This document shows, piece by piece, positions 36,085 through 46,600 of a DNA stretch of 64,000 bases; the stretch's first letter is position 1, and each line of letters begins with the position of its first letter. Both the position numbers and the translations under genes were made by a program. This stretch comes from JAJDZL01 sp965221175 (GTDB lineage Bacteria; Pseudomonadota; Gammaproteobacteria; Arenicellales; JAJDZL01). The notes under the pieces are model-generated. The model worked only from the letters and a program-made list of their open reading frames with translations, was not told the origin of the DNA and did not search any database. The stretch is from assembly GCA_965221175.1 (NCBI GenBank), contig OZ244867.1, forward strand, positions 2,914,001 to 2,978,000, written 5' to 3'.

Positions 36085-36249
36085 CTACCCCTTAAATGAT
36101 ATATTTTCGTCTTCTTCCTTACCGCCCGTTTCTTCCATAAGATGGAAGTATTCTTCTGCAAGTAAATTGCCGATGTGATCGATCAATTCTTCTAATTCAG
36201 AATCTGATTCGAGCAGATGTTCTCTTTTCAGAAATTTCAGTTGATTCAT
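36085..36249 (-). CDS. Small acidic protein upstream of recombinase
   Basis: 54 codons starting MNQLKFLKREHLLESDSELE, rich in Glu, Asp and Leu, probably helical. Its TAG stop is one base before the recombinase ATG, so the two are translationally coupled. It is too small for domain assignment. Tight coupling to a serine recombinase makes a regulatory partner, possibly a recombination directionality factor, a reasonable guess. Confidence 0.55.
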   Translation of the reverse strand: MNQLKFLKREHLLESDSELEELIDHIGNLLAEEYFHLMEETGGKEEDENISFKG

Positions 36250-36780
36250 TGCTTTAAAATAATATATACAATGTATCTATTATAATGCGACAATAATCAA
36301 TTAATGCAAATATTTCGGCGAAAAACGCTTAATTACGTCAATTTATGACGTGTATATTCGAGAATAATTTGTGTGCAGAGATATCGTTAGATGTGAAAGT
36401 TATTGCGGGAGTTCTTTGAAAGACTAAATCTGAACTGACGATGATCAGCAACCATCCTGCCGATAAATAGCACGATAGAAAGGCGAAAACAACTTTTCTC
36501 CTCGAGAAATCTGCGTGCGCTCGCAACCTTGTCGGCAAAACGTCCGGCAAAACGTCTGTAGTTGTATGCATAGACATGAGGATTGAGTGTCTTTACGTAT
36601 ATCACTCTGAGTGCGAGACTTTGATTACTGGTCGAAGTCTGCAACGACTGATCAAATTTGGTGATGGGCAGACGGGCTATGCGGTATCGAAAGAGTCAAC
36701 AGATGTGCGGAAGCTCTATACCGGTGTAAGTGTCGGACAAAAAAGTTCCAAAAGTTCCAAAGAAATTTCTCCATTTTTTA
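36250..36780. other. Intergenic: recombinase promoter region and brxL flank
   Basis: About 530 bases, very AT-rich at the left edge. A TATAAT occurs on the minus strand near 36280 and could be the -10 of the recombinase operon. Several overlapping open frames of 70-85 codons exist on both strands, but none shows a family, a good ribosome site or codon pattern that I trust. Confidence 0.45.
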
Positions 36781-37256
36781 TCACTCCACCATTGCCTTTA
36801 GAAGGGCATCCCTAGCATCGGAATAAAACTGAATATCAATCTTCGTCGCCATATCATCGGACAAATCGAATAGCTGCCGACGGCAGGCAACTGGCATCAA
36901 GAGAGCCGAGGCGCCTTTTTCAACAGCAATTTCCGCAACGGTTACAGGGTTGTGAATAGGCTCTATAGATCCGCCCAAATTAATCTCTCCCACGATGATG
37001 AGGCCCACCGCGAACACTTTTCTTTAAGAGAGATGTACAGAGCGCAATCAGTGATGCTCACGCCGAGTTTTGCACCGGCCTTAGATACATCGAAGGCTCG
37101 GAGTTGTGCAGTGAATTCGTGGCGCCTAGGGTCTTTGTCGCCGACCAGTTGCATAGATTGGGCGTAGAGGTTCTGCTCGGCGTAGCCCATACTTTCTTTG
37201 AATGCGTGGGTACCGGTTTGTTGAGAGTTTTGACAATTGGTGGTCGTTCCCATCAA
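36781..37256 (-). pseudogene. brxL: 3' fragment of brxL (Lon-like C-terminal domain), frameshifted
   Basis: The minus strand encodes the end of a BrxL protein in two frames. The first covers KESMGYAEQNLYAQSMQLVG and DPRRHEFTAQLRAFDVSKAGAKLG. A one-base slip in the AAAGAAAAG run near 37015 then moves into VFAVGLIIVGEINLGGSIEP and MPVACRRQLFDLSDDMATKI, ending ALLKAMVE. Both parts match the Lon-related C-terminal domain of BREX BrxL. The 5' fragment lies at 40209-41240, with the DUF4062 gene in between. About 170-180 residues that should join the two are missing (estimate from family length). Confidence 0.88.
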
Positions 37257-37751
37257 TGAAGATAAGGAAGATCTCGTACTTACTCGTATTGAAGATTAGC
37301 GGTCACGTATTGCAGTAATGTTAAACGTCGGTAAAGATCGGATAAAGTACGAAAACTTGATAGCAAGAGAGATTTTCCAAAAGAATATGAAACTCGCTTA
37401 CTTTGACAAATTGTCCAGTGCTGGCGATGACGACCCATTCTAAAAGGGTGTAAGGGTATTGGAATGGGATATCATAATTTTGCATAATTCGGGACTGACA
37501 CAAGTTAAGGAACAACGAAATAAACGAAAGGCGAGCCACTGATCGGCGATGGTTCTGACACGAAAACAAGGGCCTCAGCAAAGTACAAAATATCCCATTG
37601 AGACAATCACGTTACTTTCGGGCCGGTTCTGAATTGCTGTTAATATATCAATTTTGTCAGATATGGCCGAGTTGATAGGTGGAGTCCGACGCCACTCTCA
37701 CCACCAAACTCCAAAATGGAACCGTATTCATTGAATAACGTATTTTAAGAG
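37257..37751. other. Flank of inserted DUF4062 gene
   Basis: About 490 bases between the brxL 3' fragment and the DUF4062 start. The first 30-40 may still be brxL-derived. The rest has no supported gene or transposase. It must hold the DUF4062 promoter. I saw no clear terminal inverted or direct repeats that would explain the insertion. Confidence 0.45.
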
Positions 37752-40223
37752 ATGAGTGAAAATCACACAATTATTCGAATATTTGTAGCATCTCCAAGTG
37801 GTCTTGACGAAGAACGTAAGGCTATTTCGGAAACCATTGAGAACATAAATCGGCACAACAGCAGTCACTGGCTACTGCAATTTAAAGCGATTGGTTGGGA
37901 AGATACTGTCGGTGGTAATCGCCGAGCTCAGGACATCATAAATCGGGACCTTGAAACATGCGATTACTTTTTTGGACAAATGGCCGATCGTTGGGGATCT
38001 TCACCTTATCCAAGTGGAGACGTAGAAACTAAGTATACATCAGGCTTTGAGGAAGAGTACGAATTAGCGCAGAAAATGTATCAAAGTGGAAAGATGGCAG
38101 ACATCTTCCTTTTCTTCAAAAAAATTCCTGAGGATAGAATGCGTGATGCTGGTCCGAGTTTACAAAAAGTAATGGAATTCCGGAAACAGATACATGATAA
38201 CCGTCAGCCCCTCTATACTGAGTTCGAAGAACTAGATGTCTTCAATAACGAAATTTACAATGCACTAAGCAAGATCGGTTGGGAGAGAACCACTCCGAGG
38301 CCGGGAGGTGCAATTTCTGCACCAAGTGATCAAAACACCGATATTTTCGCATCTGAAAGCGTAACGCATTCTGAGCCTAAGAAATATTATTTACCTCAAT
38401 CAACTCGTAACTTCTTGAATGCGATACAAAACAAGAGTGGCGAGACTGATACTCTAACTAATGCCGAAGTGGCTCAACTACGACTAGTATCAGCAAGTAC
38501 GCATCGAGCGGGTAATGATGACACTTATATTGGTGTACATGACGCAAATTTGCTTTTTTTCTTCCGGTCCGATCTCGATCTATCACGTACCGAAAAAACA
38601 ACTCTACTGACTGCAGGTCTACGATATATGGAAAACCAAAATGTCCCATTTTGGTACTGGACCGGTGGTAATTTAAAAAGAGCCGAACACATTATCCAAT
38701 CTAGAATGATCGCCATCAATGATAGTATTGCTAGCTCTGCACTCAATATTGCAGAAATTTTTGGTTATCGCCCACCTCCCATCCCCAAGAAATTTGATCA
38801 AGGGTATTGGATTAATAAATGGTTTGAAAACGAACGTACTTACAAATTACGCAATGCTGTTGAGTCGTATTTGAGTAAGTGGGCTGAAGAGGGCGATATC
38901 CCAGCGTTGCAACAGATTGGCGAAGGGAAATCAGGACAGCAAGCTGCAAATTTGGATTGCATTATTGTAGGAATTAAATTTCGAAATTCTGAGACGGAAG
39001 GTTTTAGGGAGTTGAATAAACGGGACCCCGAGCAAATATCCGACGAGTTACAATCCACTTTGCAAGATGCGATTCAATGTCAAGCGTCAGATGCGCTTGA
39101 AAGACTGGCAAAACGAAAGGCCGACTACCTGAGGCTAGCGAGCATTAGGGAACTTGTCCGTCGAGATGCTCTTAGTGAAGATTTGGCGGAGGAACTAAGT
39201 GGAGATAATTCAATTGAGGTGCGTCTTGAAGCCATAAAAGCACTGGCTGATAAAGGAAAGCACATTCCGGAAAGCCGAGCAAAGGAGGCGTTGGTATTCA
39301 AGAAGAGTGGACTTGGCGATCTCATCTCTGGCGCGAAGGGTACCGATGATAGATCCAAATTTGAAGACTTTCGACGGTATGTGTTAAGTAAAAAGTCTTT
39401 GGATGAGTTGCTTGCGATGGAGGAGGAGATAGATCTTCCATTAGACGTGGATGCGTTGTTAATGGCTTGTCGGGTCTTTCCTAAACAAACCGAAAATTTG
39501 CTGAGAAGTTTACTAAAGGACGGGTTTCAGAGTCGCTTCGAAAAACAAATGGCAGGATCAGTATATCTGTCTTCGTCGCAAGGAACGGAGTTAGCGAAGA
39601 AAGTGAGGAAGTTAAAAGGAATTATTTGTCTTGGACAAACGCAGGAAGCTCTAGATGTACTTGTAACACAGATGAAACAAAGAGACCTTAGTCTGGTTCG
39701 AGAGGTGATTGACCGGCAAGAAATAGAGGTCAGCGGAGGAGTACACCAATATTTGGCCCGGTTTGGTAGTTGGGATGATTTGGAACGGATGTTGAAGTTG
39801 GGGGAAAAAGTTAAAGGTGGATCAACCTTATTAGGTGCGGATTACACAAAGACTAAAGTCGAGAATTCAATGGCCAAGGCATTAGCGAAGATTGGGCGTG
39901 TGCGATTTGTTGACTTGCTTGAGAGACTTCAGTCACATGCATTGTTGCATGGTGTGATTAAGGCCGTCAGTGGTAGGGTGTTTATTCGACTGAGTGATGA
40001 GAAGGTATTGGAACTTATGCGCGTGGAAGATGAAGATGTTCGAAAAGTGACCGCACTGAGATGTTTGCAAGTACTGCCGAAGTCACGGACTACGAGGCTA
40101 TTGGAGAAGTACATGGAGGAGAAAGAACAATACTACAACGCCATCCACTGGCTTGACTTAGGGTCAACCATGCCAAGATCCTACGTCCAGAAGATAGCAC
40201 GAAGTGAGTTAAGGAATTTCTAA
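37752..40223 (+). CDS. DUF4062 domain protein with helical-repeat C-terminus, candidate defence gene
   Basis: 823 residues. N-terminal IIRIFVASPSGLDEERKAI (about 7-25), FGQMADRWGS and an acidic FEEEYELAQ helix are the DUF4062 fold, a TIR/Rossmann-like sensor or enzyme domain found at the front of many STAND and immune-type proteins. No Walker A is seen. Residues about 400-823 are Leu- and Lys/Glu-rich helices (for example NSIEVRLEAIKALADKG) that look like HEAT-type repeats. It is transcribed against the BREX operon and ends within about 10 bp of the point where brxL breaks off, so it has replaced the middle of brxL. Likely an anti-phage gene acquired at a defence hotspot; activity is unknown. 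Confidence 0.8.
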   Translation: MSENHTIIRIFVASPSGLDEERKAISETIENINRHNSSHWLLQFKAIGWEDTVGGNRRAQDIINRDLETCDYFFGQMADRWGSSPYPSGDVETKYTSGFEEEYELAQKMYQSGKMADIFLFFKKIPEDRMRDAGPSLQKVMEFRKQIHDNRQPLYTEFEELDVFNNEIYNALSKIGWERTTPRPGGAISAPSDQNTDIFASESVTHSEPKKYYLPQSTRNFLNAIQNKSGETDTLTNAEVAQLRLVSASTHRAGNDDTYIGVHDANLLFFFRSDLDLSRTEKTTLLTAGLRYMENQNVPFWYWTGGNLKRAEHIIQSRMIAINDSIASSALNIAEIFGYRPPPIPKKFDQGYWINKWFENERTYKLRNAVESYLSKWAEEGDIPALQQIGEGKSGQQAANLDCIIVGIKFRNSETEGFRELNKRDPEQISDELQSTLQDAIQCQASDALERLAKRKADYLRLASIRELVRRDALSEDLAEELSGDNSIEVRLEAIKALADKGKHIPESRAKEALVFKKSGLGDLISGAKGTDDRSKFEDFRRYVLSKKSLDELLAMEEEIDLPLDVDALLMACRVFPKQTENLLRSLLKDGFQSRFEKQMAGSVYLSSSQGTELAKKVRKLKGIICLGQTQEALDVLVTQMKQRDLSLVREVIDRQEIEVSGGVHQYLARFGSWDDLERMLKLGEKVKGGSTLLGADYTKTKVENSMAKALAKIGRVRFVDLLERLQSHALLHGVIKAVSGRVFIRLSDEKVLELMRVEDEDVRKVTALRCLQVLPKSRTTRLLEKYMEEKEQYYNAIHWLDLGSTMPRSYVQKIARSELRNF

Positions 40224-41240
40224 CAGTCGAGCAGACAGGTGCCCGATGCGTTGCTGGTGTTCGACATCTACATCGAAGTTGCCAACCAGGACGATGTTGC
40301 CGTCGGCACGGATGCTTTCCTTGCCACGGCTGAATTCACCGAACTCCATGTATCCTTTCATGATGTCTACGCCATTTTTCTGATCGAAGGAGATACCAGA
40401 CACCTCATCGAAGCAAATCACATCGTATTGGCAGACTAGACCGCGTTGGCCAGTTGCGTTGTTGACGAACATGCGGGCAACCGTGGCTTTACCGCCAGAA
40501 ATCAGATGTGCATACGGAGATAACTGCTGGAAGAGATGGCTCTTGCCCGTTCCTCTGGGGCCGAGTTCTACCATGTTGTAATTGCGTTCGACAAACGGGA
40601 CCATTCGTAGCATCAAGGCATCGCTTTGCCGCACGGATAATCTGTTCGACTCAATGTCGATCGATCGAAGCAGGAACTTCTTCCACTCGTCGGTGGAAAA
40701 AGACTTGTGGGTCTCACCCAAGATATCGAGCACATCTCGTTTTGATAGCTGGATTTCTCGGAGCGACTCAACACCAAACGGTCTTCCTTTGTTCTCCTGC
40801 GCTATGGTGGCATCATAGTTCAGATTGATTTCGGCATAAAAGCCACCTGTCAGCATACGCTCATGTTCACTCACCAGTACGGGGCTAATGCGGACATCAG
40901 TCAGTCGCAAGCTGGGTAGTGTTGCGATGTAGGAGTCGGTCTTTGCATCCAAGCGAGCGGTAATGAGGTCGATGATTTTAACCTCGCCATTTTCCCTAGC
41001 CTTGAAGAGCTCTTCTTCCCCGGCCTTGATCGTTCGTGATTTGAGTTGCCTTTGGACGATTTCGAGGCCCTCATCAATCTCTTCTTGCTCGGTGCTAGCG
41101 CAGTACCGACCGAGCAAAATCTCGACTACATACGTTGGCACCGGATACTGGCGGCTAAATGTCCGGACTAAATCCTTTCGGACGAGGTATCCATCTAGCG
41201 AGGAAGTAGCCTTTTTGTCGATTTGATCCATTTCAATCAT
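40209..41240 (-). pseudogene. brxL: 5' fragment of brxL (AAA+ part)
   Basis: 343 codons of the BREX Lon-like ATPase. It starts four bases before the pglZ stop (ATGA overlap). The N-terminal domain contains VPTYVVEILLGRYCAS. Walker A is GPRGTGKSH (about 230), Walker B-like VICFDEVSG (about 280) and sensor-like VLVGNFDVDVEHQQRIGHL. Family members then continue into the rest of the AAA+ module; here it turns into SARLLEIP and stops. The last residues overlap the end of the DUF4062 gene on the other strand. The Lon-like C-terminal domain is 3 kb away. ATPase folding is doubtful without the missing part. Confidence 0.9.
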
Positions 41241-43585
41241 GTACTTACTCCACCAATTACTGTGGAGATTTGAGCAACTAGCGACCCTTTTGCATCAATC
41301 AGGACAACTGTTGCTTCACGCCCTTCGATCTCCTCGTCCTCGATGACTACGGAGGCTGCCCCGTTGTTTTTAAGCGCCTTGACACCGACGACCACACTGG
41401 ACAATGAATTGCCAGCTTGGCGTCGAACATCAAGTGATAAACCCGAAAAGTTGCCATCCACAGCAACAGTGCAGCGCAATCCCTTCCACACCACGTCGGT
41501 AAATTCAACGGATGCCGTCGCCTGAGTTGATTCGCCTCGCGTTACCGTCAATTGCAGTGTGAGGCACTCTTGCAGGCTTAGGCCGCCATGGGTGTACTCT
41601 TCGCCTTTCTTGAAGCAGCTCACGCCATCAGCGAGGGCAAAATACTGGTTTGGATTCCAGTACCAAGGATAAAGCCGTTCCTCGGTAGAGGCTCCAGGCT
41701 TCAATGAAGCGCAGCGCCCCCACTTGCTATCCACCAAGGCGCTGGGAAGATCGATTTTTGGCAATCCCTTAGGCAGCAACAACCAACCATGGTCTGTCAC
41801 AACTCGAACACGTTTCCATCCTGCCGCCAAGAGCTCCAAGATGCGGTCTCTGATTTCCAGAATCAGGGCATCGATGTGCTTGGCTAGTTTCCACCCACGG
41901 TCATGTCCTTCGTGGTCAATGTCCCCGAATTCACACCACGCCATGCCCTGGCCATCGCCATCAGCAGAGCGACTAAGGATCGACCATCCCGCGTCGGTCA
42001 GCAACTTCTTCAGGTGGTAGCCACCCTTTAATGACTGACCAGTATCCGCTACCGCAGGTTCGAAGTCAGGACTTCCATCCACACCTCGAATCCTGTCTCT
42101 CACTGGGGTGACTGCCGCCTTGCCTGTGGCAGTTACGCTAGGCAAGGCCGTCCAAGTCGGTTCCTCGGAGATTTCAAACCCGCATGCCTCCAAAGATCCC
42201 ACCAAACGCTTTCCAGCATCAAATCGAAGTCCGTCGACGAACAGAACGCAGTCACCGGGGCTGAAAGCTACTGCCTTTGCCGTCAGGCAGGTGCCTCCCG
42301 GGTAACATGTGCCATCAACCAATTTCTGGAGATGCCGGGCTGATTCTTCCACCCACGGTAGGTAAACGGATCGGATTGCCGTCGTAACGGCTTCAAAGTC
42401 AGAAGAACTACTAACCTGTGCCAAAGCCCGAATCACTCCGTCATCGACCTGCCATCCGTGACTGAGATAACCTGCCGCGAGGTCGTCCACCGAACCTGCA
42501 GCAAGGCTGCTTTTCGTGTTCTCGACAATGATCGCCAGGTGTTCCAATGCGTAAGCCAAGGGGGCATCACCCAGTTCGGCCCAGACCAACGAACGCCTGC
42601 GACTATGCTGCTTTTCCAGGATTTTAATTTTGGCCCTCGCTTCGTGCGCGGGTGCTTTAGCAAGGGCCATAAGATCACAGTGAAGGTTTTTCTCTTGGTC
42701 GTCATTCCACTGAGGCCAGCCCCCTGCTACCTGCTCATCTGCGAACAGATCAAATACCGGCGGCTGACACTTTCTGATTTGTACCGGGATGTTGGGATAA
42801 CGCTTAGGCGCCTCACAGAAACGCTCCCAAACTGCATGCCACGGGCCTTCGTGGTTTGCGAGCTTGGTGCTCCCGTCCAAGACGCCTTCGTTCTGAGGGT
42901 TGAAGGCCAGTTGAGATTTGCAGGCCTCGACAAAGGCTTTCCATTCGTTCTCGCCACGACTTGCCTGGAATGCATCCCCTTGATCAAGCCATCGCAACAG
43001 GTCGCGAATCAGGTCGTCACCCGTCAACAAGGTATTGAAGTAGTCCTTATCCAAGCGCTTACCCCTAAGTAAGGAGATATCTTTGTCAAGAAGCCGATAT
43101 AGCGCGAGTTGCATGGCATTCTTGGCATCGTTATCCTGCGCTACATCCAGCCCAACCCCACCCTGATCAGATTTTAGATAAGCCAGAATTGTCCAGTCTT
43201 TGGCATTGATTTGGGACCAGATCACGCCCCGGTATTGAAGTTCGGCAAGCGGTTTCAGGTGATTCGGGCAGCTTTCGATAGCCCGCAGGTCCTGGCGGCT
43301 GATACCCGGCAGATAAAGTATCGGAGTTCGATCTTCGGGAATTGAAATTTCCTCGGCATGACCTGTAATCACGCAGCGCAGCCAGATTGCAGGGCCAATA
43401 CGCTTATCAGGCGCAAAGTTTCCTAGAATCATTAATTCAGGCAGTTCGGCCTGAAGAACAGGAACTACAGCTTCCCACTGACGGTCGCGATCTGGCCACA
43501 TAATACAGGCCGGAGCTACTTGAACGTCGGGGTTGAAAACAGCGGTATCGCGAACTGCTTTCAGGAGATGATCAAGCACCCTCAT
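41237..43585 (-). CDS. pglZ: BREX phosphatase-domain protein PglZ
   Basis: 782 residues of the alkaline-phosphatase-superfamily protein of BREX. VLFVDGLRFDAGKRL (about 440) contains the metal-binding Asp and nearby nucleophile region. GDIDHEGHDRG (about 545-555) and VVTDHGWLLLPKG (about 590-602) supply the other metal ligands. The sequence resembles the PglZ type B of type-1-like systems. Essential in characterised BREX, and reported to interact with other components. Stop overlaps brxL, start is 33 bp after the nuclease-like gene. Confidence 0.93.
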   Translation of the reverse strand: MRVLDHLLKAVRDTAVFNPDVQVAPACIMWPDRDRQWEAVVPVLQAELPELMILGNFAPDKRIGPAIWLRCVITGHAEEISIPEDRTPILYLPGISRQDLRAIESCPNHLKPLAELQYRGVIWSQINAKDWTILAYLKSDQGGVGLDVAQDNDAKNAMQLALYRLLDKDISLLRGKRLDKDYFNTLLTGDDLIRDLLRWLDQGDAFQASRGENEWKAFVEACKSQLAFNPQNEGVLDGSTKLANHEGPWHAVWERFCEAPKRYPNIPVQIRKCQPPVFDLFADEQVAGGWPQWNDDQEKNLHCDLMALAKAPAHEARAKIKILEKQHSRRRSLVWAELGDAPLAYALEHLAIIVENTKSSLAAGSVDDLAAGYLSHGWQVDDGVIRALAQVSSSSDFEAVTTAIRSVYLPWVEESARHLQKLVDGTCYPGGTCLTAKAVAFSPGDCVLFVDGLRFDAGKRLVGSLEACGFEISEEPTWTALPSVTATGKAAVTPVRDRIRGVDGSPDFEPAVADTGQSLKGGYHLKKLLTDAGWSILSRSADGDGQGMAWCEFGDIDHEGHDRGWKLAKHIDALILEIRDRILELLAAGWKRVRVVTDHGWLLLPKGLPKIDLPSALVDSKWGRCASLKPGASTEERLYPWYWNPNQYFALADGVSCFKKGEEYTHGGLSLQECLTLQLTVTRGESTQATASVEFTDVVWKGLRCTVAVDGNFSGLSLDVRRQAGNSLSSVVVGVKALKNNGAASVVIEDEEIEGREATVVLIDAKGSLVAQISTVIGGVST

Positions 43586-43618
43586 GCGCCACCGATCTCG
43601 TTTTGTTGAAAGACTTGA

Positions 43619-46600
43619 TCATTCTTCTTCCAGTTTGTGTTCAGCAATAATCTGTTCAGCCTCTCGGTCATAACTGTCCGCTAAGTCTCGTAAGGTAACG
43701 CTAAATCGCTGAAATCCCGCGTTCTCTATTTTCTCGGCTTTACTTCGAAACTTTTCTGCGAGTTCTTTCTCTGGTTTACCAGTTGGGTCAACCACATGAG
43801 CACCGCGCGAGTTGTATGTCCCCATTCTAAAGCCATTGCGCAACTCATCAGCGGCTCGGTCATTAAGTGCGGTAGCGACAGCACGGTGTATCCACAATCC
43901 ATCTGAATCGGTTGGGGCATGAATCAACACTTGGCCAACGTGAGTCAGCGCAACTTCTAGATGGCCGGATTCCGTACTGAGTAGCTTTGCGCGCTGGAGC
44001 CATTCGGTGAATTGCTCCTCGTTGAAAGTTCCATCTTTCTGAGTTCCCGGTGGTGTTTTCCACTCATGCAGCAGTTGCCAGGCGTTTGTTGCCATTGCCT
44101 TTGATTCTTTGGTGGGTTTCTTCGATGGCTGATCTTCTCTCTTAGATCGGTAGATCAATTGAACCACTTGGCAAAAGAATTCTGGGTGGTTGGCCAGCCT
44201 GCTTTCAAGGAGAAGGGGTGCGGTTCCTAGTTGGTTCAATAAAGGAAGGTACGCCCACTCCACTGTAAACTGGTCATCTTGGTTAACGGAAGGATCTGCC
44301 TGAAGAAATTTGATCAATTCGACGATATCATATTCGTCTATGGTATAAGTCGGTTCACTGGAAGAAAGCGCAGCAATCAATGCTTGAGCGCATTGATCAA
44401 TATCAATAGTCTGCTCTGTATAGCGTATCCTGGCTATGCAGTCGATTGCTGCGTGTGGTCTACCATGTTCAATGAGCTTTTCAACGGCAACAGCAAGATC
44501 ACCATCAGCTTGTAAAGTACTGACACCGGTACGGCTCCAATATTCACGTTCATGCTCCTGAAGCCATAGAGAAGCGCCATCCCATACTTCCTTGGCAAGT
44601 GGCAAGTAGGCCAGGAATTGTCCTATTTGCGCTGGTGCCCAACCTGATTTATCGATTTTGTCGCACCATTCCCAATTCTTGTCGTGGTAGCGTCGCCAAA
44701 TAAAACTGCTCGCTAATGCCTTGTGGTTGTTGTCCGGTGTGTCCAGAAATTGAGGCAAAAGGGCCTGCTCAATAACATCATCGGCAATAACGCCGAGCGC
44801 AAGCCCCACCTGGTTAGGTGAAGCAACGGATTCAGCAAATCGGATGACACCCTCGACACCATCTTGCTGAAAGATTTCCAATATTGCCTCTACTCGCAAC
44901 GCTTCGAGTTTCTTTCTCTGCTCCTCCCAATCGCCGTTTTCCTCGTAAAGATCAAATTCACGATCAGTAAAGAGGTACTGATATAGGTGAAACGGGTTAG
45001 TCGGGGCAAGTTGCTCGGAAACTAGCTCAAGTCTGATAATCAAGTCCTCGGGCAAAGCCCATTTGGTATCAGAGAATCGCCGGTGTTTGTTTGTGAATTT
45101 TTTGAGGTGATTCCAAAGCGATAGTCGCTGCTTTTCAGGAAGTGCGGAAATGGGTGGTGAGGCAAGGACTTCGATAAGTTGATCAAATGCTGGTTGAGGC
45201 AGCTTGTCAAAACTGTCAATCAACGCGGAGAGCCGATCGGAATCATGACCAGCGACAGTAACCGCAAGTTCCGCATAGAAAGATATCTGTTGCCAGTATT
45301 CCTGATGCGTTACACCTTTTTCCCGCTTATCGGGGATTATCATTCGCCAGCTCGGTTTGTGCGAACCGAAAGAGGTCTGGAGTTGGCCGGGCAGAAGCTG
45401 AATGATCAGATTCCAGGCGATTTCTGGCCATTCATTTAGGAGTGTACGTACCGCCACCTTTCGCTTGTCAACTGACGCAAGCGTTTGCGGAAACCAAGGA
45501 AGTAATATGGTTGCAAGCGAATTGGACGGGCGATTGGCCCACTGACCGCCAGGATCATGGCTGGCAAGTTCACCAAGCACAACACAGACTCGAACCAGAT
45601 TTTGCTCGTCCCAAGCCAAGCTTTCCAGAGCCCATAGCAAGCCGGTCAGATAGCTACCTCCGGTAATGCCGTTGCCTTCTTGGGCAAAAAGTTCATCAAA
45701 AGGACAGGGTATCAGGCGCAACGCTTTCTCGACAGCATCAAGAAATTCACTGGGGGCGGCTTCTGCCAGAGTGGGTAATAAACTGTTCAGGCTCCCCCAC
45801 CGAACCCAGTCAGCATCAGACAGAATTTCACGCATGACCAATATACAAGTTGTTTCAACCTCCCTGTGCGAACAGTTGCTGCACGCATCGGGCATGCTGC
45901 TAATTATGGCCAAACCTTCGGCGATTCCTTTACGCAGAACTTGTGAACACTCCAGCACATTGCCGTGGATACTCGCTGTGTATCGCTCTTCGGTAGGTAG
46001 TTCAAAAGCGGGGTCTGGCTCAGCTAATGTGGACACAGCTAAAGACCTAAACGTACTAAGATTCTGATCAAAGATGCGTGATCCCAACTGGCTCCAAAGT
46101 TCAGCTCGATCAACAACTTTCCAGATTCCGTTCTTTAGAGACAACGGGCTGTTAGGGGTGTGCAATATTTCCCGTGCCTTATTTAGCCATTCGTCATAGC
46201 TGATGCCGAGGAGCTGAGTAATCGTATCAAGGTCGCCTTGAGTCCTTTCATTCCAGGCACCAATCAAAACTGCCTGGGCTAGATAGGTGGCGTCAGGATG
46301 TTGCGTCCAATCGGTTATAGGCTCCTTTTGAGCCGCCTTGAACTCCTCCGGCATTTCCTCGACAGTTTTTTGCTTGAAAGCCTCCAGCAAGTCTTCTGGT
46401 AGGTTTCCGGGTGTGATAGTACCAGCATCCTGATTCCAAGTTTGCACGATATCAACAACTCGTGACCAGACCCATTGTGGTTCGTGCCGTTGGTATTGGG
46501 AAATGTGGGAATACAACAGAGACAGGGCAACGCCATACTCGTTGCCAAGATCGTAGCTGAGTATATGGAAGTGATTCAGGAATTCGTAGAGTTCATCACA

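Noticed and set aside
36338..36815. Overlapping 79-85-codon frames on both strands near the recombinase promoter
   Set aside because: No family, ribosome site or consistent coding pattern. They overlap each other in several frames.
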